A stretch of DNA of 53,274 bases, taken from assembly GCF_022836495.1 (NCBI RefSeq), contig NZ_BQXM01000037.1, forward strand, positions 1 to 53,274. The letters are read 5' to 3'. The notes beneath the pieces are model-generated. The model ran no database searches. It had not been told where the DNA came from and was given only the letters and a program-made list of their open reading frames with translations. Made by a program: the position numbers and the translations under genes. Below, in pieces: positions 43,548 through 53,186 of this stretch (position 1 is its first letter; each line of letters starts with the position of its first letter). This DNA is from Desulforhabdus sp. TSK. GTDB taxonomy: Bacteria; Desulfobacterota; Syntrophobacteria; Syntrophobacterales; Syntrophobacteraceae.

Positions 43548-44699
43548 TTACTTGTGAAAATTACTCGGCGAAATTTGGAGTATGTACATCAGCCACGAAT
43601 CGGTCTTGAGGAGAATGGCCCTGAGCTGCTCGTCGGTCAGCTCAATCTCCAACTCGTGGACCCGGTTGAACAGCTCAATCAGTTTCACCAGCGCCCGGGT
43701 GTCGTGCGTCAAGAACTCAGTCAGCGGATCGTTGTTCAGCTCCCGGCAGACATACAGTACCTTGGCTCGACGGGTTGGCTTGCCTTCATGTAACAGGTCC
43801 TTCTGATTGGCAATCCCCGGAATCCATGCGGCAACGAGATCTTCGGGTGCCAATCGTCTGAGCAGATGGTTCCACAGTTCTCTGAGCGAGCTTAGAATGT
43901 GCCTAGACCGGTCGGCATTGTTACCATGTAGGGCGTCCCGAGCGCCGATGTATGGCCGAGCGAGCCCTGGATCGACTTGCTGCAAGAGAGCGATACAACC
44001 CAACGTTTCCAGCTCCGCCTCAGCGACAAGCTGAATTTCCGTTTCGGTCTCTTCCTCATCCCGTTCATCCTCTGGACGAAGGGTCTCGAGCGCGAAGCTG
44101 GTGGTGTAGATTTCACGGGTGGCTCCAGGCAAAACGAAGGCAGGTAAGCGCGTGATGTCTGAAATCTCTCGGATTGACTCGGCCAAACTTCCATACGAGG
44201 CAGTCACGTGGGCTATGGAGCTCTCCAGCCCCGAAATAACAGGCATCTCGATTTTGAAACGACTTCTTATCGCCTCGAAGTCGATGCCTGCCATGAGCCG
44301 TTCCGTGGCGCTCAATCGCAAAGAGGCATCGCACAGGACCAACTTGGCGGATGCTTGAAGCCCTGAAAGCTCCGAGAAGTCGTACTGGACGGGCTTTATA
44401 TGCTCAAGCCATGATTGATGTGCAGCCGCAAGGCTCTCGGCAAGGCTTGTCACAGTAGCCTGTTTGATCACTTCATGCCAGTGTTGATTTGCACTGACGA
44501 TCTCCTTTATCCGGGCCGCTGCTCCAGACATTTCAAGGGCGCGACCGATTTTCAACTGCTGACGACGGATAGGTTCCAGCGTGCGTTCCATCTGCTCGAT
44601 CACGCTCAGGTAGGACGGCCTGGCCAGCATGTTGATCGCTTCCATGTCCTGATGGAGCTTCGCGAGAGCGGTTTTGGCTGTTTTGAAATCGTCGGGCAT
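43548..44699 (-). CDS. Possible pPIWI-associated nuclease-like protein
   Basis: 383 residues from the ATG at 44699. The N-terminal 190 residues are helical with coiled-coil character (ARPSYLSVIEQMERTLEPIRRQQLKIGRALEMSGAAARIKEIVSANQ in parts). An acidic linker follows (RPEDERDEEETETEIQ, near residue 210). The C-terminal 150 residues (ALLQQVDPGLARPYIGARDALHGNNADRSRHILSSLRELWNHLLRRLAPED; KPTRRAKVLYVC) resemble the predicted nuclease domain found with prokaryotic PIWI-type proteins, in which the GA-x-ALH, R-x-x-SSLRE and TRRA blocks are shared. That assignment is from memory and moderate. It follows the DUF262 gene by six bases. Confidence 0.5.
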   Translation of the reverse strand: MPDDFKTAKTALAKLHQDMEAINMLARPSYLSVIEQMERTLEPIRRQQLKIGRALEMSGAAARIKEIVSANQHWHEVIKQATVTSLAESLAAAHQSWLEHIKPVQYDFSELSGLQASAKLVLCDASLRLSATERLMAGIDFEAIRSRFKIEMPVISGLESSIAHVTASYGSLAESIREISDITRLPAFVLPGATREIYTTSFALETLRPEDERDEEETETEIQLVAEAELETLGCIALLQQVDPGLARPYIGARDALHGNNADRSRHILSSLRELWNHLLRRLAPEDLVAAWIPGIANQKDLLHEGKPTRRAKVLYVCRELNNDPLTEFLTHDTRALVKLIELFNRVHELEIELTDEQLRAILLKTDSWLMYILQISPSNFHK

Positions 44700-44705
44700 G
44701 GCTTC

Positions 44706-46544
44706 CTATCCTTGTGGCTCAACAGAGTCATTATCGCCGACCAGTGAGCCCAGCTTCTGCTTGAGGAATGCTGCACGCGCCTCGATAAACGACTCGAACG
44801 CCCCGAAAGACAGATCGGTTCCCGTCGGTATCAGAAGATCCTCCGCTTTCGTTCCATCCTGTTTGGCCAACCATTGATCAAGCGGCACATCCTGTTTGGA
44901 TTTGTTCTTGGACGAATTCAGCAGATGAAGGTTGGCGATACCGTTCCAGTTCTCGGGATTTTCATAGAAAAACCGGCCTCCCGGATTACCAAAACCGACG
45001 TGCGAATCCAATCTCTTCTTTCTGAAAGAGGATGCAGGATGCAGGTGGTCGATATCGAGAGATTGGGTGAAATCCAGGTCCGGGAACAAGAGCGCCAGAA
45101 TCGAAAAGCAGGAAGAATCATCTTTTTGAGTTTTCAGCAATCGGTCGATGAAGTCGTAGTCAAAAGTCAGATCCTTTGCCGTACCTCTGTAGTCGGACAC
45201 TATTTCGTCCAGCGGGAACCCCGCAGAGCTCGAAAAACCCGAACGAATGATCTTCCGAAGGTTGGAGAGCAGAGCGTCCCCTTGACCGCCGAATACACCT
45301 TTGAGCAAAGACATGTGTAGCCACTGACGGATTCGCTTCCGTTCATCCTCGTGCCGGACTCTGTTGTTGATGTCCGCATACAGGCCTTGCTTGTCGTTCG
45401 TCTTGTCCCGACCTTTGTGGAAAAGATAATAGGCAACTGGAATGGCCGCATTCTTGGCTCTCAGGGCGGCATCGTTGAGGCCAAAGGACCGGATGAGGCG
45501 GAACACCTCCAAGATACAAGTCTTGATGTCGTCCCACTCTTGCTCGATTTTGGCGACCTGGTCTCCGGTGAAATTCTTGACCTTGAATCGCACATCTGCG
45601 TCGGAGAGCATCAAGGCCGTTTTCAGAACAAAATCACGGTTGATGGAAAATTCCATATCGGACCCAAAACGGACCTGATCCACCAGATCGTCGATCTGTT
45701 GCCTCGCATCCTTCTTCCAGTTGGCCACAGCAATGGACATCAACAGATCCGAGAACGCGAGGGGTGTTCCTCCATGGTTGGTGCGGATGAAGATGTCGAG
45801 GACATGATCGATGGATTGATTGGTTTCGTTGTAGAAATGGATGGTGCTATCCCGACGAATGGCGAAATACAAACGGGTAAGAGCCTTGCGGGCATACTTG
45901 TTGGATTCCTGCCCCATCCCTTGGAGAAAATCCATTACGATATCGAGAACGTCATCGTCGGTTTCGGCCGCATCGAAATCAAGGATTTCACCGACCTGAA
46001 ACCAAATCTTGTCTGGCTTGCCCAAGTCCTCCTTGAACTGCACGTTAGTCAGGAACTTGAACTCGTGACTCATCATCTCCTCGTTCGATTCTTCGTCGAG
46101 AGGAGCCGCAAGATTGAGATAGAGCTTGCGCGGCGGAAGGACACTGTCGTCCTTGGTTCGAGGCCACCATTTTCTCGGCAGTTTGTATGCGTAGGTTCCC
46201 TTGAGCCCTATGTAAAGCGAAGTCAGTCGCTGTTGGCCGTCGATGACAGCGAAGAAGTCCCCATGCCCCTTGGTGTCGAAGTCCGGATTGTTTTCCTCGA
46301 AGCGTTCGCAATATCGTTCGAGGAATTGGTAAAAACGAAAACTCTTTTTGACCTCCGGCTCCCGGACCTCCCAGAACATGAAGGTATTGATCGGATAACC
46401 GCGCATGATCGAGTCGAAGAGGACGCATATCTGCGAACTGCTCCAGGTGAATTTTCTCTGAATAGATGGCAGCAAATAGCGACGGTTGACGATTTGATGG
46501 ATCGCTTTCTCGATTGATATCGCCTTCTCATACTCGCCAGCCAT
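44706..46544 (-). CDS. DUF262/HNH (GmrSD/BrxU-like) modification-dependent nuclease
   Basis: 612 residues from the ATG at 46544 (GAGGAA upstream). The N-terminal DUF262 (ParB-like NTPase) domain shows RRYLLPSIQRKFTWSSSQ, LFDSIMRGYPINTFMFWEV and AVIDGQQRLTSLYIGL, the QR-F-W and DGQQRLT motifs of GmrS. The C-terminal part has the HNH/DUF1524 (GmrD) elements LDIDHLHPASSF and NLHLLNSSKNKSK. GmrSD enzymes cut phage DNA with modified bases, and the fused form BrxU occurs inside some BREX loci. Here it follows the PglZ and BrxA-position genes by 52 bases. It is a defence nuclease with good confidence; its target is unknown. Confidence 0.85.
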   Translation of the reverse strand: MAGEYEKAISIEKAIHQIVNRRYLLPSIQRKFTWSSSQICVLFDSIMRGYPINTFMFWEVREPEVKKSFRFYQFLERYCERFEENNPDFDTKGHGDFFAVIDGQQRLTSLYIGLKGTYAYKLPRKWWPRTKDDSVLPPRKLYLNLAAPLDEESNEEMMSHEFKFLTNVQFKEDLGKPDKIWFQVGEILDFDAAETDDDVLDIVMDFLQGMGQESNKYARKALTRLYFAIRRDSTIHFYNETNQSIDHVLDIFIRTNHGGTPLAFSDLLMSIAVANWKKDARQQIDDLVDQVRFGSDMEFSINRDFVLKTALMLSDADVRFKVKNFTGDQVAKIEQEWDDIKTCILEVFRLIRSFGLNDAALRAKNAAIPVAYYLFHKGRDKTNDKQGLYADINNRVRHEDERKRIRQWLHMSLLKGVFGGQGDALLSNLRKIIRSGFSSSAGFPLDEIVSDYRGTAKDLTFDYDFIDRLLKTQKDDSSCFSILALLFPDLDFTQSLDIDHLHPASSFRKKRLDSHVGFGNPGGRFFYENPENWNGIANLHLLNSSKNKSKQDVPLDQWLAKQDGTKAEDLLIPTGTDLSFGAFESFIEARAAFLKQKLGSLVGDNDSVEPQG

Positions 46545-46596
46545 CTATTCCTCGCTCTCCGTTTGCATTGTTTCGTTATCCTGTCCTACGCTCTCA

Positions 46597-47349
46597 TCAA
46601 GCCTTCAATTTCAACAGCTCATCGTCCAGTCCATAGCGAACCACATCGATCCGGTCGCTGCGCTGCGATACAAAGTCGCCGGTCATCACCGGAAGCTGGA
46701 ATGGGAAAAATGCCGGATTGTTCAGGAGCAACCCCAATGCGCCCTTGGCCTCCGGGGTGGCCAGGAGTGCGGATTCGAACATCAGGATGGCCAGGTTTGG
46801 CTCGGCAATGCTCACCGCAGCGGCTTTCTCATAGCAGCCTTTGGCCTCGGAATCCTTCAGGGCTCCCCAGGCGACAAAGGAGCGGATGACAAATCGTGCA
46901 CAGCGGCTTACGGTCTGTCGGTCGCCATACTGTTCTTTCAGGCGGTTGGTGATCTGCATCTGGGTTACCTGATCCTGTAAAGCCAGCAATCGGCCAGTCT
47001 GCCGGGACACATTGAACCAGAACGGATAGGCTGCCGAGATCATCCCCCAGTGAACGGCCAGGGCCATCGACGTGTTTTCCCGCACAAACGCCAGTGAGGC
47101 ATCCCGGAATGGAATCAACTCGGGGTCTGGAGAGACCCAGATCTTCATCAGCATGTTGACAACTTGTGTTCTCGATGTTTCGCCTCGTTCGCCCTCGGAG
47201 CCACTGCCTTTTCTGTCAGCGAGGAAGTCATGCAGCTCCTGGCGGATGGTTTTAACGTCGAGTCCCACCAGCAGCAGATTGACTGCTTTCTGCATCCACT
47301 CGAAACGAATCGCCTGCTTGATGCCTATGGCTCCGTGTCTCTTGCCCAT
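46597..47349 (-). CDS. BrxA-position protein of the BREX-3-like module
   Basis: 250 residues from the ATG at 47349, overlapping the pglZ stop by one base (TGATG), with AGGAGA nine bases upstream. Helical throughout: a start with QAIRFEWMQKAVNLLLVGLDVKTIRQELHDFLADR, a middle TRTQVVNMLMKIWVSPDPELIPFRDASLAFV, and a C-terminal part MFESALLATPEAKGALGLLLNNPAFFPFQLPV. It occupies the place of BrxA (DUF1819), which follows pglZ in type 3 BREX loci, and the length fits. Whether it is truly BrxA cannot be settled by eye. Confidence 0.5.
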   Translation of the reverse strand: MGKRHGAIGIKQAIRFEWMQKAVNLLLVGLDVKTIRQELHDFLADRKGSGSEGERGETSRTQVVNMLMKIWVSPDPELIPFRDASLAFVRENTSMALAVHWGMISAAYPFWFNVSRQTGRLLALQDQVTQMQITNRLKEQYGDRQTVSRCARFVIRSFVAWGALKDSEAKGCYEKAAAVSIAEPNLAILMFESALLATPEAKGALGLLLNNPAFFPFQLPVMTGDFVSQRSDRIDVVRYGLDDELLKLKA

Positions 47350-49343
47350 CACTGTGTTCTCCTTTCGAACCTCACAAGGGGCACGATGACTTCTTCGATG
47401 GCTACACCGCCATGACCTACGATGGCCTCTCCTGGATTCACAAATGCGTCGCGGCCACCCGCCACCAGAGGGAAATAGCCCGCTGGCAACCCGACCGGCT
47501 GCCACTTGTGGGCAAATGGGAAGGCCCTAGCGACCTGAGAGCGGAGTTCTGGCGTGGGGTACACACGACTACGCTCGCCGCGAGTTTCGGCAATCACGCC
47601 CTCAGATGGGCGGCCTTTGCCGTCGCATTGGATGTTGCCATGGTCGGCTGTCAGCCAGACCTCATAGCCGTATTCCAACAGTTGGCCGACCAGCGCCGCC
47701 AGGAACCCACCCTGGCACCATTGCTTGATTTGGTTGTGCATCCCCGCCGAGCCGAGTTGCATGCCGTGCATGATCTTGTCGACCTTGTCCACGACCAGCC
47801 CCACCACCTTAGTCTTGCCGGGATGGATCACGACGTCGAGTACACTGGATACATCACCGTCGCCAAGGCCGCGCTGGTAGGCGACATCCAGTCGGGACAG
47901 GCCATGGCCTTCCCAAAACTGCTTCCAGAGTTTTTCTTCGCTGTTGGTTGAGTTGATGGATGACGGGAAATAGAGCGGTGGCTTGCCCGAGAAGACCGAT
48001 TGCCGCGATACCGAGGTCAGCGTCGGAATCCAGGCGAAGGCCGCGGATTCGCGCAGGACCAGATTGGCGTCCTGCTTTTGCAGAAGCTGGCGGATGGTCA
48101 CCCACTGGTCCAGGGCCAGGCCATCGACCACGATCAGCGCAGCACGGCTGCTACCGGAGTCCTCGATGTCCCGAGCCAGGCGACGCGGCACGTGGTGGAG
48201 CATGGCCGGATTGGTCGGCGGCAAGTTGATCAGACTGGAGTAGTGGTCAGCCAGCCAACCGGCAAAGGTCGTGTTTAGTGCGTCGCCGATTTCCCTGAGA
48301 CGAGTCTGATACTCGGTGCTGTTGCCGCAATGAACCAGCGAAGAGAGTTCGGCCCATTTCAGCGCGAAGGTGGTCCAGTCCGAGTAACGTGCTTCCGCAG
48401 TGGGTAGCTCCTTCTCGATAAGACCAAACAGGCGGTAGATCCGCAGCTCGTCATCGTCCACACCGGAGGTGGCGATACCGCTTCGAACCCAGGACCCAGC
48501 TTCCACTTCAATGCCTTTGGCCCCGACCGGGGTGAGTTTCCCCTCAAGGAATAGGTTGTCGATGTAGACCTTGATGTCCTGATGGTCGAACGGCAGGCGA
48601 TCAGGACCGGGATACTTGAGGCCGTATTCCGGTGAATCTTCCCGCACCTGGTTGGCGCTACCGATCCGGGAAAGAAATAGCGGCCAGCGTTCCTGCAAAA
48701 AGGCGAAGAAGGCCTCATCGTCCGGAACGATTTCGGAGAGCGGCCAGGCTTTGAACCCATCATGGCCTTTGAGAACCTGGATGAGCCGCTCGGCCAACAT
48801 CAGTGGAATTTGGAGCTTTCCATAGTGCAGACGGAGCAAGGCGTGAAGCAGCTCCACCTCGTTGGCAATAAGTTCTGCCGCGATGCCGAACACATGACGG
48901 AGAATGAAATCCTTGGTGGCCTTGTCGCCCATGCGATCCGGCGGGGACTTGCGCTGAGCGTCAAAAAGCGCGTCCAACAGTCTCCGGTCAAGCTTCTCGA
49001 TGACCGGGTAGCTCAGATTGGGAAAAAGATCCCCCAGGTTGAACGACAGTTTCCGACCCACCTGGAGCAGGTCGTAAGGCAGCGATTCCAGCTCCGCGTC
49101 CTGCAAGCGGAGGACCACCACCAGATCGGTATGTTCGCCCCGGTCCCAGATCGAGCGATACTTGGACTCATAGGCGTATCTGAATTCGACCGGGTCACTG
49201 AACTCGATCAGGTCGAAGCCGCGCCCGCGAAGCTCCAATGCCAGCTTCTCCTCGGTCAGCAGGCAATCCGGGTCCGCGACAAGAGTCAGCTTGCTGACGT
49301 TGGGTACAAAATCGTTCAGGATGGCGTCTCGCCAACTACTCAT
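47349..49343 (-). CDS. pglZ: PglZ-type phosphatase-like protein of a BREX-3-like system
   Basis: 664 residues. The C-terminal half is the PglZ (alkaline phosphatase superfamily) domain: IVVDGLALDQW with the metal-binding Asp, IPTLTSVSRQSVFSG, KVVGLVVDKVDKIMHG, WLTADHGN and VGHGGVAIEEVIVPLV with the metal-binding His residues. The N-terminal half (VADPDCLLTEEKLALELRGRGFDLIEFSDPVEFRYAYE in parts) matches the pattern of BREX-3 PglZ proteins. PglZ is a nearly universal BREX protein, required for defence. It overlaps the helicase stop by four bases (ATGA), so the two are made together. Confidence 0.85.
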   Translation of the reverse strand: MSSWRDAILNDFVPNVSKLTLVADPDCLLTEEKLALELRGRGFDLIEFSDPVEFRYAYESKYRSIWDRGEHTDLVVVLRLQDAELESLPYDLLQVGRKLSFNLGDLFPNLSYPVIEKLDRRLLDALFDAQRKSPPDRMGDKATKDFILRHVFGIAAELIANEVELLHALLRLHYGKLQIPLMLAERLIQVLKGHDGFKAWPLSEIVPDDEAFFAFLQERWPLFLSRIGSANQVREDSPEYGLKYPGPDRLPFDHQDIKVYIDNLFLEGKLTPVGAKGIEVEAGSWVRSGIATSGVDDDELRIYRLFGLIEKELPTAEARYSDWTTFALKWAELSSLVHCGNSTEYQTRLREIGDALNTTFAGWLADHYSSLINLPPTNPAMLHHVPRRLARDIEDSGSSRAALIVVDGLALDQWVTIRQLLQKQDANLVLRESAAFAWIPTLTSVSRQSVFSGKPPLYFPSSINSTNSEEKLWKQFWEGHGLSRLDVAYQRGLGDGDVSSVLDVVIHPGKTKVVGLVVDKVDKIMHGMQLGSAGMHNQIKQWCQGGFLAALVGQLLEYGYEVWLTADHGNIQCDGKGRPSEGVIAETRGERSRVYPTPELRSQVARAFPFAHKWQPVGLPAGYFPLVAGGRDAFVNPGEAIVGHGGVAIEEVIVPLVRFERRTQ

Positions 49344-52264
49344 TGAGCGCCTCCCTTGATGATCCGCAGCATCAGCAGCGGCCGGATTTCCGGCACGATC
49401 TGCCTTGCCGATTGCAGTTCATGCTGCCACTCGGATTCGTCCGCATCGCAACGGGACAGTCTGAATTGCCGCACCTCCGGCAGTCCAACCCGTTCGATGG
49501 CCTTGCGGCGCGAGGCAAAGGAGACGATTCCGCGTTCCTCTTCGCGAGCCACTGAGGCGAGGTGCGCCTGCTGCAGGGCGTCGAACAGCTCCTGTCCGGC
49601 GTGCTCGGCTGCTTCCTGCAAACGCGCATGGGCGGTGATGGATTCATCCTGGCCGAGGGTGGCTTGCACTTCGGCTTCGGCTGTCTGTAGCGCATCCCAG
49701 ATATGCCGGGCCGTGGGCAGAAACAGTTTGCCTTCCTCACTCAGGAACACACTGACATAACCACGCCGCACCATGGGGATGCGCAGGATCTGCGTTTTCT
49801 GGTGCATGCCGGCCTGAAGACGGATCTCAAAAAGCCCCCAGATCCCGGAGATGCTGGCTGGCAGCCCGCTCACGCTGACACATGGCAATGGTTGGCCAGC
49901 CGCGATCTGCGGCAGGTTCAAAGCCAGCCCACGGACGCGGCTGTTTTCAAGATTGAGCAGGGTTGCGTCGGTCAGGCGGTCCGCTTCCCGGGCGTTGAAC
50001 ACGGCTTTGCGATGCTCCTGGCCGTCCGGCCAATTCAGATCCCACCAGGAGCGTTTACGGCTGGCCGCGCCGCCGTGAGAATTGAGATAGCCCACCGTCA
50101 TCCGTTCCACCCAGTGAGGCAGCGGATGGGAGCGCAGCCTTTCAGCCGCCTGCACATCCGGTTCTTCGGAGATGCCATAGATGGCGGAGGACTCGCGCAC
50201 CTGCTGAATCTCATCACGAAGCCGAGCCACCGTGTGATCGACGGAGGTTTCGATACCGTCAGGATCAAGGATGGCCGAGGCGAACACATCCTCGAACAAC
50301 TCGCCGGCCTGGGCCGAGTCGAGCACGTCGCCGGTCTTGTCGATACCGAACTCGTCGAAGATTACCGAGAGCTTCTGCTCCAGCACCTCGCGGACGCGGA
50401 ACTCGACCGAGTCTTCAAACACGAAGTTGATTGCCCGCACCTTCTTGGGCTGGCCGATACGGTCCACACGCCCGATTCGCTGTTCCAGCCGCATCGGGTT
50501 CCAGGGGATGTCGTAGTTGATGATGACATGGGCGAACTGCAGGTTCAGACCCTCACCACCCGCATCGGTGGAAACCAGCACGCGGTGCGATTTGCGGAAG
50601 GCATCCTGGGCCTGCTTGCGTTCCTCCATATCCATGGAGCCGTTCAGGGTGACGACCGAGATGCCCCGGGCTTCCAGAAACTCCTTCAGCATCTGCTGAG
50701 TCGGTACGAACTCAGTGAAGATCAACACCTTCAGGTCCGGCTCGTTTTCCTCGGCCTGCAGCTCGTAGATCCACTCGATCAACGCCTCGGCCTTGGCGTC
50801 CGGTCCAGCCTGTTCGCAGCGAACCGCCGCATCCAGCAGGGTCTCCACATGACTGCCTTCGCTCTGCAGAGCCGATACATGGGATTTCAGCAGCTCGTCG
50901 AGCAGCTCCTGGCCGTCCATGTCGTACAGCTCGTCGAAGCTTTCCGATCCCTCCGTGCCGTTTTCAAGCTCCGCCAGGCGCAGACTGGCCTGCTGTTCGC
51001 CTTCCTTGAGTGCGGCCAGTCGCCGTTCCAGCGTGGTGCGGATCGCCCGGGTGCTTGAGACCACCAGGCGCTGCATCAGAATCATCAAAAAGCCGATGTG
51101 GCGCTTCTTCTCACGCAGGGCCTGGTTGTAGCCCTCGCGCACATAGTCGGTCACCGCTTCGTAGAGAAGCTGCTGCAGGTGATGACGGTGGGTCCAGGCC
51201 ACCGGAGCCATCTGTGTGCGGCGGGGTTTGAAGAGCGGCTTGCCGTCGGCATCAATGGCCTTGCGCTTTTCGGTACGGATGACATAGGGGGCCACCCGGT
51301 CGCGGGAGACGCTGTCCATATCCGGGAAGGCGTCATCATCCAGCAGGTTCATCAGGCGATGGAAGGCATCGGTCTTCCCCTGGTGGGGCGTAGCCGAAAG
51401 GAGCAGCACATAGGGCGCGGCCTCCGCCAGCCCCTTGCCGAGTTTGTAGCGGGCGACCTGATCGGTGCTGCCGCCCAGGCGGTGCGCTTCGTCCACCACC
51501 ACCAAATCCCAACCGGCGGTAATCAGATCCTCGAACCGGCTGCGGTTGTATTCGACAACGCGTTCGGCCGGCCAGCCGCGTCGCTTGTCCATTGGCTTGA
51601 CCGAATCCAGGGAGACGATGACCTGATTAAAAAGAGTCCACGGGTTAAGATTCGCGAGCCGCGTATCAAAAAGACCCGGGACCCGAGACTCTTGACTCGC
51701 GACCGGCATTAGCCGTTGAAGCGTGCCGATGTCGTCGCCCAGAACAAGCTGGAACTGCTCGTTGAAGTGGGTCTGCATTTCCGCCACCCACTGGGTAGAG
51801 ATGCCTTTCGGAGAGACGACCAGGATTCGCCGAACCAGTCCGCGCAGCTTGAGCTCGCGCATGACCAGACCGGCCTCGATAGTCTTGCCGAGACCCACCT
51901 CGTCGGCCAGCAGGTAGCGCACACGGTCGCCGGAGATGGCTCGGGACAAAGCGTGGATCTGGTGCGGCAGCGGGATGACGTTGGACTCCATGGGAGCCAG
52001 CAGCACATGGCCGTCAGTGGCACTGGTGGAGCCTTCGATCACCTCGGCCACCTTGGCTGCAGCAGCCACATAGGCAATGCGTCCGGCCTCAATCTCCGGC
52101 TGCAGGTCGGCACTTAGCGGTCGCAAGGCGGAGCGGGGCACAAGCACCACCGCGTCCTGGTTCGGCAACCAGACACGGCAAACCGACTGCCCCCACAAAG
52201 TCTGCTCCTCAACGACCTTGCAGGCGCTGTTATGAACGGTGCTGTATAGCCAGGGTGATGCCAT
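49340..52264 (-). CDS. SNF2-type helicase, BrxHII/DrmD-like
   Basis: 974 residues from the ATG at 52264, with GAGG upstream. SNF2 motifs: Q-like LPHQIHALSRA, motif I DEVGLGKTIEAG, Ia VSPKGISTQW, II VVDEAHRLGG, III LSATPHQGKTD, and in the second RecA lobe IFTEFVPTQQM, STDAGGEGLNLQ and motif VI QRIGRVDRIGQ. Similar long SNF2 proteins are BrxHII of type 3 BREX and DrmD of DISARM; adjacency to pglZ favours BrxHII. Residues 184-203 (around ASQESRVPGLF) are encoded by repeat-like GGGTC-rich DNA and may be a small insertion. The product probably moves on DNA by ATP hydrolysis. Confidence 0.85.
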   Translation of the reverse strand: MASPWLYSTVHNSACKVVEEQTLWGQSVCRVWLPNQDAVVLVPRSALRPLSADLQPEIEAGRIAYVAAAAKVAEVIEGSTSATDGHVLLAPMESNVIPLPHQIHALSRAISGDRVRYLLADEVGLGKTIEAGLVMRELKLRGLVRRILVVSPKGISTQWVAEMQTHFNEQFQLVLGDDIGTLQRLMPVASQESRVPGLFDTRLANLNPWTLFNQVIVSLDSVKPMDKRRGWPAERVVEYNRSRFEDLITAGWDLVVVDEAHRLGGSTDQVARYKLGKGLAEAAPYVLLLSATPHQGKTDAFHRLMNLLDDDAFPDMDSVSRDRVAPYVIRTEKRKAIDADGKPLFKPRRTQMAPVAWTHRHHLQQLLYEAVTDYVREGYNQALREKKRHIGFLMILMQRLVVSSTRAIRTTLERRLAALKEGEQQASLRLAELENGTEGSESFDELYDMDGQELLDELLKSHVSALQSEGSHVETLLDAAVRCEQAGPDAKAEALIEWIYELQAEENEPDLKVLIFTEFVPTQQMLKEFLEARGISVVTLNGSMDMEERKQAQDAFRKSHRVLVSTDAGGEGLNLQFAHVIINYDIPWNPMRLEQRIGRVDRIGQPKKVRAINFVFEDSVEFRVREVLEQKLSVIFDEFGIDKTGDVLDSAQAGELFEDVFASAILDPDGIETSVDHTVARLRDEIQQVRESSAIYGISEEPDVQAAERLRSHPLPHWVERMTVGYLNSHGGAASRKRSWWDLNWPDGQEHRKAVFNAREADRLTDATLLNLENSRVRGLALNLPQIAAGQPLPCVSVSGLPASISGIWGLFEIRLQAGMHQKTQILRIPMVRRGYVSVFLSEEGKLFLPTARHIWDALQTAEAEVQATLGQDESITAHARLQEAAEHAGQELFDALQQAHLASVAREEERGIVSFASRRKAIERVGLPEVRQFRLSRCDADESEWQHELQSARQIVPEIRPLLMLRIIKGGAQ

Positions 52265-52271
52265 TAAAACC

Positions 52272-53183
52272 TCAGTAAATCAGAGACTTGATGATATCTC
52301 TCAAATCATCAACAAGGTGGCAAAGAGCATCGATCTGATTATCTGAGAAAGGACCCAATAGAAATGGCTCCTTCTCCCCTAACTTGCTATGAACAAGTGA
52401 ACAACGAATGTAATAGATTAACGTCGCAACCAAATCATCTGGTGGATTGGCAAAAGGAGATGATGATGATGCTGCATTGAGCCATTTTGCTATTTTTTGA
52501 TAATTTCCCTCAGGCTTGTGTTCACCATAAAGCTCTTTGAAATCGGCCAATGTGAATGATGGAAGACGGATTGAAGAACCCTCTAAAAGAGTAGACAGCA
52601 TATCGAGTTCGGATAATCGCTGAAAATCCTTCATCACTCGAAGGACTTCGGTCACGGGGGATCTTTCAATTTTTGTCTTGAGCCCTACTGCAAATAAAAT
52701 CTCTAATACCCTATAAAGCCTGGTGAAAGCGATATCTGGCGCCCTGGAGCTGCTTAAAGCTGCGATGTAAGCGGTCTCGGCATCTTGCGGTATATTGCCT
52801 TTTCTGCTTCTGAAGCCTTGAGGTATTTCATTTATCCATGAGAAGGTGAAAGATCTTGTCTCTGGGGAAAAAATTCCACAATCAGCTAACAAGCCGTATG
52901 GAACTTGCTCCTCTGTGAAAATTGCGAATGAACCAATCGCTTCGAAGATTTCTGCCCAGCCGACTTCATTTACAAGATGAATGGCATCCAGCAGGCATAC
53001 AGCAAGCATGGCCTCTTGAAAGCCTGTAAGATTTGGTTGATCTATAGATCCCGCAAGACTTCCAGTAAAAATGATACCGCTCCGGGCGCCGTTTTTGTCT
53101 AAAACCTCATAGAACCCATGCTGAATATTTTTGTTTTCAACTCTTAGCCTAGGGCGTCCAAAAATGGCCTCTGAGGGCCGGTT
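52272..53183 (-). pseudogene. HEPN-like protein, 5' end missing
   Basis: An ATG at 53009 gives 245 residues, but plausible coding sequence continues in frame further upstream to a stop at 53184-53186 (GRPRLRVENKN, HGFYEVLDKNGARSGIIF) with no usable start codon. The gene thus seems to have lost its start. The C-terminal part is helical (AFTRLYRVLEILFAVGLK) and ends in YIRCSLVHSKLG, an R-x4-H motif as in HEPN ribonucleases. The stop lies seven bases before the helicase start, so it leads the operon. HEPN identity rests on one motif and the helical context. Confidence 0.5.
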
Positions 53184-53186
53184 TTA

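Noticed and set aside
49703-51058. Plus-strand open frame opposite the helicase
   Set aside because: Shadow of the SNF2 gene, whose motifs are all on the minus strand.
47349-52264. DISARM system, because of the DrmD-like helicase
   Set aside because: No DrmA, DrmB, DrmC or methylase gene is seen, while PglZ is a BREX marker.
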